Assembly (NCBI GenBank): GCA_021810175.1
Contig: JAJZJJ010000272.1
Location: 1-5,334 of the forward strand
DNA: 5,334 nt
Source: Acidobacteriota bacterium
Lineage (GTDB): Bacteria; Acidobacteriota; Terriglobia; Terriglobales; Acidobacteriaceae
Reading direction: 5' to 3'
Position 1 is the stretch's first letter; the number at the start of each line of letters is the position of its first letter. The translations under genes were made by a program, and so were the position numbers. A model generated the notes under the pieces. It was not told the DNA's origin, did not search any database, and was given only the letters and a program-made list of their open reading frames with translations. Positions 1 to 5,334 of the stretch are shown one piece after another.

Positions 1-1
1 T

Positions 2-493
2 GAGGCGATGACGATCATCGAGCAGCGGCATCCGGAGGCAAAGCTGCTGATCGTGGGAGACGGTCCGCTGCAGGAAACACTGCGGCTGCAGGCGCGCAGC
101 AAGCTCCGGCACTGCACCTTCCTGGGGGCGCAGCCGTCGTCGGTGGTTCGGGATCTAATGCACCGGGCGAGCCTGCTGGCGGCGACGAGCGTGGTGGCGC
201 CTTCGGGAGACACGGAGGGCCTGCCGATTGTGCTGTGCGAGGCGCAGGCCATCGGGTTGCCGATTGCCGCCTTTGAAGGCCCCGGTGTGGCCGAGGCGGT
301 GGACGCGGAGACGGCGCTGCTGGCTCCATCCGGCGACCACGCGGCGCTGGCGGATGCCATTTCCGCTATTCTGAAGGACGACGATCTGGCCGGAAGGCTG
401 GCGGCGGCGGGGCGAAAGCGCGCGGAGCAGCACTTCAGCCTGACCACGCAGACAGCGCGGCTGGAGGAAACCTACGACGAGCTGCTGCGATGA
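2..493 (+). CDS. GT4-type glycosyltransferase, C-terminal part (5' end outside window)
   Basis: This is the C-terminal, nucleotide-sugar-binding half of a GT-B fold glycosyltransferase (Glycos_transf_1, GT4-like). Such enzymes transfer a sugar from a nucleotide- or lipid-linked donor to a growing glycan at the cytoplasmic face of the membrane. Visible family marks are the AKLLIVGDGP strand-turn near the window start, a FLG strand, and the E-x7-E signature TEGLPIVLCEA with its two Glu codons at 215-217 and 239-241; this pair normally contacts the donor sugar and phosphate. A typical C-terminal helix follows (AGRKRAEQHFS). The frame is open to the window edge, and the ATG at 8 lies inside a conserved block, so it is an internal Met and the N-terminal acceptor domain is missing from view. 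Family members are usually 350-420 residues; about 163 are seen. The stop overlaps the next start (ATGA), implying co-translation with the flippase. Donor and acceptor cannot be told. Confidence 0.92.
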   Translation, partial: EAMTIIEQRHPEAKLLIVGDGPLQETLRLQARSKLRHCTFLGAQPSSVVRDLMHRASLLAATSVVAPSGDTEGLPIVLCEAQAIGLPIAAFEGPGVAEAVDAETALLAPSGDHAALADAISAILKDDDLAGRLAAAGRKRAEQHFSLTTQTARLEETYDELLR

Positions 494-1791
494 AGGAAGA
501 ATCCCTGCGCCAGGGATCGATGTGGATGATCTCGGGGCAGGGGTTCTCAGCCGCGGCGCGAGCCGTGTATCTCGTGCTGATCGTGCGGTCGCTGGGCAGC
601 GGCGAGTACGGCGCCTTTGCCGGAGTGGCCGCACTGGTGGCGGTGCTGAGCCAGTTCTCCACACTGGGCATGGAGATGATCCTGGTGCGGAACATCAGCC
701 GGGATCGGACTTCGTTTGCGCGGACATGGGGCCAGTCGCTGACGGTTCTGGCGGTGGGCTTCGCCGGGCTGCTGGGGGCGGCGATGCTGGCGGCGCACTT
801 TCTGCTGCGGCCGGAATTGCGAACGCTGGTGCCGTGGATTGTGTTGTCGGACGGGCTGCTGGGCAAGCTGGTGCAACTGGCGGGACGCGCTTTTCAGGGC
901 GCGGGACAGCTGCGGTGGACAGCGCGGCTGACGGCGCTGATGAACCTGTGCCGGACGGCCGCGGCCGGAGCGGTGTGGGGCTGGGCGCGGGCGGAACATA
1001 CGCAGCTGACGGCGTACTTCTGGGTCCACGTGTACTGGATCGCGACGCTGGCCGTGGCGGCTGTGGCGGCCTGGGTGGTGACCGGACAGCTGGGATGGCC
1101 GCAGTTTGAACGGATCGGGTGCGGGGATCTGACGGAGGGGCTGAGCTTTTCCCTCTCCAGTTCTTCTATTTCCATCTACAACGACATCGACAAGACGTTT
1201 CTGATCAGCCTGGGCGCGGCAAGCGTGACGGGCATCTATACGGCGGCGTACCGCGTGGTGGATGCGGCGACGACGCCGATTTTCAGCGTCTATGCGGCGG
1301 CGACTCCTCGGTTTTTCCGGGCCGGGGAGAAGGGAGTGCAGCAGGCTGCGGCGTTTTCACGGAAGACCATTGCGAAGACGCTGCCGTATGCGGTGCTGGC
1401 CTCCGCAGCGATGTGGCTGGGGGCGCCGCTGCTGCCGCTGGTGTTTGGCGCTTCGTTCCGGGAGTCGGTGGCGGCGCTGCGCTGGCTCAGTCTGCTGCCG
1501 GTGCTGCGGGCGCTGCACTATGGATGGGGGACGGCGATCACGGGATCGGCTTCGCAGTGGAACCGCACGGCGACGCAGTTTGCCGCGGCGCTGCTGAATG
1601 TGGTGCTGGACGTGGCGCTGATCCCGCGCTGGTCGTGGCGGGGAGCGGCCGCGGCCAGTCTGGCGACGGATGGCGCGCTGGCGCTGTTCAGCTATCTGGT
1701 GCTGCAACGGCTGCTGCAGAGGGAAGCCGCCGCTCAGTCTGTGGGCGGAGCGGAGCCGGCGACGGAAAGCTCGCGCAGCAGGAATGCGTAG
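490..1791 (+). CDS. Polysaccharide flippase (Wzx / O-antigen and exopolysaccharide exporter family)
   Basis: A 433-residue integral inner-membrane protein of the polysaccharide-exporter branch of the MOP (MATE-like) superfamily, expected to flip lipid-linked oligosaccharides from cytoplasm to periplasm. Length fits the family (about 420-500). Features seen: a short charged N-terminus, then hydrophobic segments near residues 20-34, 40-60, 83-105, 113-130, 172-198, 236-262, 297-320, 330-350, 361-378 and 385-405. The family-typical LGSGEYGAF turn is at 35-43, and the loop-helix YNDIDKTFLISLGA is at 230-243, followed by GIYTAAYR at 248-255. The Asp/Lys in that loop are the usual conserved charges. 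The start at 490 is preferred because it overlaps the upstream TGA; the closest GA-rich stretch (463-470) is 19 nt away, too far for a normal ribosome site, so translational coupling is likely. Residues 416-433 are a hydrophilic tail encoded opposite the end of the oligopeptidase gene. The cargo glycan is unknown. Confidence 0.9.
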   Translation: MKEESLRQGSMWMISGQGFSAAARAVYLVLIVRSLGSGEYGAFAGVAALVAVLSQFSTLGMEMILVRNISRDRTSFARTWGQSLTVLAVGFAGLLGAAMLAAHFLLRPELRTLVPWIVLSDGLLGKLVQLAGRAFQGAGQLRWTARLTALMNLCRTAAAGAVWGWARAEHTQLTAYFWVHVYWIATLAVAAVAAWVVTGQLGWPQFERIGCGDLTEGLSFSLSSSSISIYNDIDKTFLISLGAASVTGIYTAAYRVVDAATTPIFSVYAAATPRFFRAGEKGVQQAAAFSRKTIAKTLPYAVLASAAMWLGAPLLPLVFGASFRESVAALRWLSLLPVLRALHYGWGTAITGSASQWNRTATQFAAALLNVVLDVALIPRWSWRGAAAASLATDGALALFSYLVLQRLLQREAAAQSVGGAEPATESSRSRNA

Positions 1792-3836
1792 TCGAGGGCG
1801 GTTTCCCTGAGGTAGTCGTAGCGGCCTGAGGCTCCGCCGTGGCCGGCGGTGAGATTGGTGTGCAGCAGCAGATGGTGGGGGCCAGTGTTGAGGGTGCGCA
1901 GTTTCGCCACGTATTTGGCGGGCTCCCAGTACATCACCTGGCTGTCGTGCAGGGAGGTTTTCACCAGCATGGCGGGATAGACTTTGGCGGCCAGGTTGTC
2001 ATAGGGCGAGTAGCTCAGCATGTACTCGAAGGCGGCTTTCTGGTTGGGATCGCCCCACTCCTCGTATTCAGGAACGGTGAGTGGGAGCGTCGGATCGAGC
2101 ATGGTGTTCATCACGTCGACAAAGGGCACATGCGAGATGATGGCGCGGAAGAGGTCGGGGCGGAGGTTGGCGATGGCGCCCATCAGCAGGCCGCCGGCGC
2201 TGCCGCCTTCCGCGGCCACACGGGCGGGATTGCCGTAGCCGTGGGCGACGAGGTATTCGGTGACGGCAATGAAGTCGGTGAAGGTGTTGCGCTTGTGCAT
2301 GAGGCGGCCGGCATCGTGCCAGGCCTTGCCCATGTCTCCGCCGCCGCGGATGTGCGCGTAGGCGAGGACGAATCCGCGGTCGAGCAGGCTGAGGCGATTG
2401 CTGTTGAATCCGACAGGAAGCGAGTAGCCGTAGGAGCCGTAGCCGTAGATCCAGAGGGGATTTTCGCCGGGCGTGCGCCGGTCTTTGCGCCAGACGAGCG
2501 AGACGGGGACTTCGACGCCATCGGCAGCGGGGACGAAGATGCGCTCGGATTCGTAGAGAGTGCGGTCGAAGACGCCGGGCACTTCGAGCTGCTTCAGCAG
2601 CGTCGATTCGCCGGTGGCGAAGTCGTACTCGAAGACGGAGCTGGGCGTGACCAGCGATTGGTAACTGTAGCGGTACTTTGTTGTGTCGAAGACGCGGTTG
2701 ACGTGCGAGCCCACGCTGTAGACGGGCTCAGGAAAGGCGATTGCGCGGCCTTCGCCGAGTTCTGGGCCGCGCCCGGAGAAGGGAAGCACGGTGACCCGCT
2801 GCAGGCCGCGCACGCGCTCCCATGCAACGGCATGGCCGGCGAAGAGGTCCACTTCTTCGAGCATGGCCTCAGGGCGGTGGGGGATCAGCTCGGTCCAGTG
2901 TTCGCGGCCGGGGTTTTCAAGGGGAGCGGTGACAAGGCGGAAGTTGCGGCCGGTATCGTTGACGCGGATGTAGAGGCGGCCATAGCGGATATCCGCGTAA
3001 TACTCGATCTCGTCGCGGCGCGGCTCGATGAGGGTCCACGCGCCGGTGGGATTGGCGGCGGAGAGGAAATACTCTTCGGTGGTGGTGTGGCTGGCGGATT
3101 CGAGGATGAGGTATTCGCCGTCGCGGGTGCGGCCGGCGCCGATGTTGAAGCGTTCGTCCTTTTCCTCGAAGATCAGCTCGTCCTGGGTGTGCTGGGTGCC
3201 GAGGAGATGCCGGAAGAGCTGGTACTGCCGCTTCTGCTCCTCGTCTTCCACGGTGTAGAAGAGGGTGCGGTTGTCGGCGGCCCAGACGACGGAGCCGACG
3301 CGCTCGACGAGCTCCGGCAGAACCTGCCCAGTGCGAAGATCCTTGACGTAGAGGGTGTACTGGCGGAAGCCGCGATTGTCGCAGGAGTATGCCAGCAGCT
3401 GGCCGTCGTCGGAGACGGACATGGCGCCGAGGGCCATGAAGCTTTGGCCTTCGGCCAGGGCGTTCACATCCAGCACGATCTCTTCCTCGCCCTGGGGCTC
3501 CTGTTGTGTGCCGCGTTTGCGGCAGAAGATCGGGTACTGACGGCCTTCTTCGGTGCGCGAGTAGTACCAGAAGCCGCGGTCGGGGAAGGGAACGGAGACG
3601 TCGGTTTCTTTGATGTGGCTGAGCATCTCGTCATAGAGCTGTTTCTGCAGTTCTTCTGTGCCGGCAAGGACAGCCGCGGTGTAGGCATTTTCCGCTTCGA
3701 GATACTGGAGGACTTCAGGGCTTTCCTTTTCGCGGAGCCAGGCGTAGTCGTCGGTCAGCGTGTGGCCGTGGAGGGTCGTTTCCGTGTGTCTGGGGGTGGC
3801 AACAGGCGGCTGAAGGGCGGGAGTCTGCTCCGGCAT
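1734..3836 (-). CDS. ptrB: Oligopeptidase B (protease II), S9A serine peptidase
   Basis: A 700-residue prolyl-oligopeptidase-family serine peptidase that cuts short peptides after Arg or Lys, normally in the cytoplasm; no signal peptide is seen. Order: N-terminal helical part of the hydrolase domain (about 1-75), beta-propeller gate (about 76-420), then the alpha/beta-hydrolase domain. The nucleophile is Ser546 in GGSAGG, the acid Asp631 in SLHDSQVMYWEPAKYVAKL, and the base His666 in AGHGG. These sit at a constant +14 offset from the E. coli triad (532/617/652, recalled from the literature), which supports orthology. Glu590 and Glu592 (PEYEEWG) match the pair that reads the P1 basic residue. 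The acidic S2 pair of the enterobacterial enzyme is replaced (Pro474, Gly476). The length is close to the usual 680-720. The ATG has an AAGGA site 9 nt upstream. The last 18 codons overlap the convergent flippase gene. Confidence 0.96.
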   Translation of the reverse strand: MPEQTPALQPPVATPRHTETTLHGHTLTDDYAWLREKESPEVLQYLEAENAYTAAVLAGTEELQKQLYDEMLSHIKETDVSVPFPDRGFWYYSRTEEGRQYPIFCRKRGTQQEPQGEEEIVLDVNALAEGQSFMALGAMSVSDDGQLLAYSCDNRGFRQYTLYVKDLRTGQVLPELVERVGSVVWAADNRTLFYTVEDEEQKRQYQLFRHLLGTQHTQDELIFEEKDERFNIGAGRTRDGEYLILESASHTTTEEYFLSAANPTGAWTLIEPRRDEIEYYADIRYGRLYIRVNDTGRNFRLVTAPLENPGREHWTELIPHRPEAMLEEVDLFAGHAVAWERVRGLQRVTVLPFSGRGPELGEGRAIAFPEPVYSVGSHVNRVFDTTKYRYSYQSLVTPSSVFEYDFATGESTLLKQLEVPGVFDRTLYESERIFVPAADGVEVPVSLVWRKDRRTPGENPLWIYGYGSYGYSLPVGFNSNRLSLLDRGFVLAYAHIRGGGDMGKAWHDAGRLMHKRNTFTDFIAVTEYLVAHGYGNPARVAAEGGSAGGLLMGAIANLRPDLFRAIISHVPFVDVMNTMLDPTLPLTVPEYEEWGDPNQKAAFEYMLSYSPYDNLAAKVYPAMLVKTSLHDSQVMYWEPAKYVAKLRTLNTGPHHLLLHTNLTAGHGGASGRYDYLRETALDYAFLLRELSVAGSAPPTD

Positions 3837-3845
3837 GGTGGGTTT

Positions 3846-3850
3846 TCCTT
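3846..3850 (-). promoter_or_regulatory. Shine-Dalgarno site of oligopeptidase B
   Basis: On the minus strand AAGGA lies 9 nt before the ATG at 3836. It is the clearest ribosome-binding site in the window and supports that start. Confidence 0.7.
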
Positions 3851-3881
3851 GAAGGGAATTCGGCGGAGAGCGCCGTACAAC

Positions 3882-3900
3882 GGCCCCGGGACCCGGAGCC
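3882..3900. promoter_or_regulatory. 19-bp dyad upstream of oligopeptidase B (possible operator)
   Basis: The sequence GGCCCCGGGACCCGGAGCC is an odd-length dyad centred on A3891. Eight of nine half-site positions are complementary; the exception is C3885/A3897. The one-base centre makes it a poor RNA hairpin but a reasonable protein-binding dyad. It lies 46-64 nt upstream of the oligopeptidase start codon. In such a GC-rich gap a chance dyad is possible, and no promoter boxes could be placed around it. Confidence 0.25.
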
Positions 3901-3918
3901 TGGAAGGGTGATGCCGTG

Positions 3919-3955
3919 GCTGCCGGCTGGCGTTGGCAGAGCGCCGGCCGGCAGC
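3919..3955 (-). terminator. Strong GC hairpin after the thioredoxin-fold gene; possible terminator lacking a U-tract
   Basis: Two 14-nt arms (3919-3932 and 3942-3955) pair around a 9-nt loop. Thirteen of 14 pairs are Watson-Crick; the odd pair (T3928/G3946) is a G-U wobble in plus-strand RNA and an A-C mismatch in minus-strand RNA. The hairpin begins 18 nt after the stop codon of the thioredoxin-fold gene and precedes oligopeptidase B, the position expected of a terminator or an attenuator/3'-end stabiliser. The minus-strand sequence after the hairpin has no run of T, so it is not a classical intrinsic terminator. Confidence 0.45.
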
Positions 3956-3973
3956 GATGAATCGAGCGAGGCC

Positions 3974-4594
3974 TTACTTCTGGTTGGCCTCGGCTTCGGC
4001 CTGGTCGAGCATGGTGTACAGCTTGTTGAAGTTCATGACCTGCTTGTAGCTGTGATTGGTGACGACAAAGGCGGTTGGGGTTTCGTGGATGCCCATGCGG
4101 TCGCCCAAGGCCATGTCGGCCCGGACCTCGGCGGTCAGCTTGCCCTGGGGATCGATGGCGAAGGGAAGCTGCAGGCCGTGCTGCTGGGCGAATTTGCGGG
4201 TGAAGGCGAGCAGGTCGGCCTTGGTTTCGATGTTCGGCTGGTAGGCGAAAACCGCGTTGCGGTACTCGTTGCCGAGGTCCTTCGACTTCTGATCGAACCA
4301 GCGGGCATTGACGGCGGCCTGGAAGCTCCAGTTATGCATGGGAAGGGGGAAGTCGTGGCGCACCCAGGCGCAGTGGTACTGCTTCACGGCGCGCATGATG
4401 ACAGGATTCTCTTCCCGGCACATGGGACATTCGAGATCGGCAAACTCGACGATGGCCACCTTGTAGCCGGGCGGCGGATGCAGCGCGGAGGTGTCCTGGG
4501 GGTGAAGCGGAGCTTCCTGGGCGTGCGCTCCCAGAGCGATGAAAATCATCGCCATGCAGACTACGAGCTTTCTGTGGATGGCTGCCATGTTCAT
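3974..4594 (-). CDS. Exported DsbA-like thioredoxin-fold protein (CPMC active site)
   Basis: A 206-residue secreted thiol-disulfide protein of the DsbA / Thioredoxin_4 type. Residues 1-25 form a signal peptide: positive n-region (HRK), hydrophobic core VVCMAMIFIALG, and an AHA cleavage site before Gln26. The mature part has the thioredoxin beta-strand VAIVEFADLE followed by the redox motif C56-P-M-C59, and the cis-Pro loop ETPTAF with Pro173 that normally faces the active site. The intervening helical insertion (about 90-165) is as expected for DsbA-like proteins. Cys75 is an extra cysteine in the mature chain. It probably oxidises, reduces or isomerises disulfides in the periplasm; direction and partner cannot be told, and no DsbB-like partner lies nearby. 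The frame stays open far upstream, but the signal peptide fixes the start at 4594, or at the second Met (4588). The ribosome site is weak (GGAAAA about 12 nt upstream). Confidence 0.9.
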   Translation of the reverse strand: MNMAAIHRKLVVCMAMIFIALGAHAQEAPLHPQDTSALHPPPGYKVAIVEFADLECPMCREENPVIMRAVKQYHCAWVRHDFPLPMHNWSFQAAVNARWFDQKSKDLGNEYRNAVFAYQPNIETKADLLAFTRKFAQQHGLQLPFAIDPQGKLTAEVRADMALGDRMGIHETPTAFVVTNHSYKQVMNFNKLYTMLDQAEAEANQK

Positions 4595-4621
4595 TCGTGT
4601 ACCGTTTTCCGCGGGTTCCGG

Positions 4622-4635
4622 GCGCCTTCGGGCGC
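4622..4635 (-). other. Small hairpin in the presumed 5' leader of the thioredoxin-fold gene
   Basis: GCGCC and GGCGC flank TTCG. Read on the plus strand this makes a very stable C(UUCG)G tetraloop; in the minus-strand leader the loop is CGAA. It lies about 28 nt upstream of the thioredoxin-fold start codon. The five-pair stem could be chance in this composition. Confidence 0.25.
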
Positions 4636-4878
4636 GCCAGCCGGGACGGCTCAGATCCTTCCGGATGAGATTGCGTGCAGGCGATGGAGATACCGAATTC
4701 CGTTTCGCGGCCGCGTATAAGAATTGGACACGATCCAGGCGGAAAATGGAAGCGCGACCGGGGGCAGGCGCTGATTCGGCGATCTTTGCGGGCGGGCCGG
4801 AGGCATGGTGCGCGACAACCCCGCGGGGCTGGGGGCAGCCGGTTGGCTTCGCGGGGCGGCGGCTCTTTTCGGTCGTGC

Positions 4879-4887
4879 TGCTAATCT
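4879..4887 (+). promoter_or_regulatory. Possible extended -10 promoter element for the HAD gene
   Basis: TGCTAATCT matches the extended -10 pattern TGnTAnnnT, which can work without a good -35; none is seen 17 nt upstream. Transcription would begin near 4894. That would make the ATG at 4894 leaderless, or give about a 30-nt leader to a GTG start at 4924. Confidence 0.3.
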
Positions 4888-4893
4888 TGGAAT

Positions 4894-5334
4894 ATGGACC
4901 TTTTATCGCCTGAGAAGCCTGTTGTGGTGCAAGTTCGCGGCATTCTGTTCGACATGGACGGGGTGCTGGTGAGCTCACTGGGCTCGGTGGAGCGAACGTG
5001 GGAGAAGTGGGCGCTGGCGCGGGGAATCGACCCGGCGCTGGCAATCCGGACCGCGCACGGCTGCCGAGCCATTGAGACGGTGCGCAGGCTCCGGCCGGAT
5101 CTGGACGATCTGCGCGAGCTGGAGTGGATTGAGGAGATGGAAGTTGCCGACAACGTCGGGCTGGAGATGCTGGCCGGGGTTCGGCCCATCCTGGAGGCGC
5201 TGCCGGAGAAGTACTGGACGGTGGTGACGTCGGCGACGGAGCGGCTGGCGCGGAGCCGGATGGCGCATGGCGGAGTACCGGCGCCCCAGCGGCTGATTGC
5301 AGCCGAGATGGTCACGCACGGCAAGCCGCATCCG
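4894..5334 (+). CDS. HAD-superfamily hydrolase, sugar-phosphatase-like (3' end outside window)
   Basis: The first 147 residues of a HAD phosphatase with a C1 cap domain, resembling the YfbT/beta-phosphoglucomutase-like sugar-phosphate phosphatases. Motif I is FDMDGVLV, with nucleophile Asp20 and acid/base Asp22. The cap domain spans about 33-95 and includes HGCRAIETVR at the place where the family contacts substrate. Motif II is VVTSA (Thr112/Ser113) and motif III is GKPHP with Lys144. The C-terminal acidic motif that binds magnesium lies beyond the window. An in-frame TAA at 4882-4884 limits the start. The ATG at 4894 has only TGGA two bases away as a ribosome site and adds about ten residues before the first beta-strand relative to the usual N-terminus. 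GTG at 4924 or 4927, 6-9 nt after GAGAAG, is a real alternative. The substrate is unknown; a small phosphorylated sugar is the best guess. Confidence 0.9.
   Translation, partial: MDLLSPEKPVVVQVRGILFDMDGVLVSSLGSVERTWEKWALARGIDPALAIRTAHGCRAIETVRRLRPDLDDLRELEWIEEMEVADNVGLEMLAGVRPILEALPEKYWTVVTSATERLARSRMAHGGVPAPQRLIAAEMVTHGKPHP

Larger units (their letters stand above)
4595..4893. promoter_or_regulatory. Divergent control region between the thioredoxin-fold and HAD genes
   Basis: This 299-bp gap has no gene I can support, although several frames are open. It should carry promoters for both flanking genes. Elements seen: a 10-bp palindrome CGCGGCCGCG at 4706-4715 directly abutting the AT-rich TATAAGAATT (4716-4725), whose complement offers TTATAC as a weak -10 for the thioredoxin-fold gene; a GCGCC-TTCG-GGCGC hairpin at 4622-4635; a self-complementary CCCCGCGGGG at 4819-4828; and two alternative short hairpins sharing AGCC at 4837-4840 (partners GGCT at 4827-4830 or 4845-4848). 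None has a good -35 partner, so individual promoter calls are tentative. Confidence 0.5.

Noticed and set aside
8..10. ATG at 8 as the start of the glycosyltransferase
   Set aside because: The frame is open to the window edge and the Met precedes the second half of a conserved GT-B domain, so a start here would give a protein lacking half its fold.
2..1791. A new surface-glycan or defence system at the left end
   Set aside because: Only a glycosyltransferase and a flippase of familiar type are visible; nothing in their sequence or order departs from ordinary polysaccharide operons.
1839..3911. Long plus-strand reading frame as a real protein gene
   Set aside because: Its translation is a low-complexity Gly/Val/Ala/Glu-rich string without domains, lying wholly opposite a strongly conserved oligopeptidase B. 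Openness is explained by codon bias in a register-matched antisense frame.
3908..4720. Plus-strand reading frame opposite the thioredoxin-fold gene
   Set aside because: It is also in antisense codon register, with no recognisable domain or ribosome site. The minus-strand protein has a signal peptide, CxxC and cis-Pro loop.
4789..4803. G-quadruplex candidate in the divergent region
   Set aside because: The G runs are uneven (two of three, two of two), giving at best a weak two-layer structure, as expected by chance at this composition.
4595..5044. N-terminal extension of the thioredoxin-fold protein to an ATG at 5044
   Set aside because: The extension would run antisense through the HAD gene and bury a clear signal peptide in the middle of the protein. 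Its composition is Pro/Arg/Ser-rich like other shadow frames.

Overview
The window is a GC-rich bacterial chromosomal segment (roughly 60-65% G+C by eye) with tightly packed genes and strong G/C preference at third codon positions. The gene set and protein style fit a soil bacterium of the Acidobacteriota (Terriglobia type). That placement is an impression from the proteins, not something the sequence proves. No rRNA, tRNA, CRISPR array, insertion sequence or phage gene is visible.

Layout, left to right. Bases 2-493 (+) hold the C-terminal half of a GT4-type glycosyltransferase cut by the window edge. It overlaps by ATGA with a complete membrane flippase of the Wzx/polysaccharide-exporter type at 490-1791 (+). 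Together they look like the 3' end of a surface-polysaccharide operon. The flippase gene converges on, and overlaps by 58 bp, a complete oligopeptidase B gene at 1734-3836 (-), which has the full Ser/Asp/His triad. A 137-bp gap with a strong GC hairpin and a dyad symmetry separates this from an exported DsbA-like thioredoxin-fold protein with a CPMC active site at 3974-4594 (-). A 299-bp divergent control region follows. The window ends inside a HAD-superfamily sugar-phosphatase-like gene starting at about 4894 (+).

How the genes relate. Glycosyltransferase and flippase plausibly act in one pathway: building a lipid-linked glycan on the cytoplasmic face and flipping it across the inner membrane. 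Oligopeptidase B (cytoplasmic peptide breakdown) and the thioredoxin-fold protein (periplasmic thiol chemistry) share a strand, but they act in different compartments and the hairpin between them may separate their transcripts. The HAD enzyme is transcribed divergently and has no evident link to the others.

I found no convincing new biological system. The points most worth checking are the loss of the acidic S2-subsite pair in oligopeptidase B, the 58-bp convergent overlap, the structured gap between the two minus-strand genes, and the uncertain start of the HAD gene.
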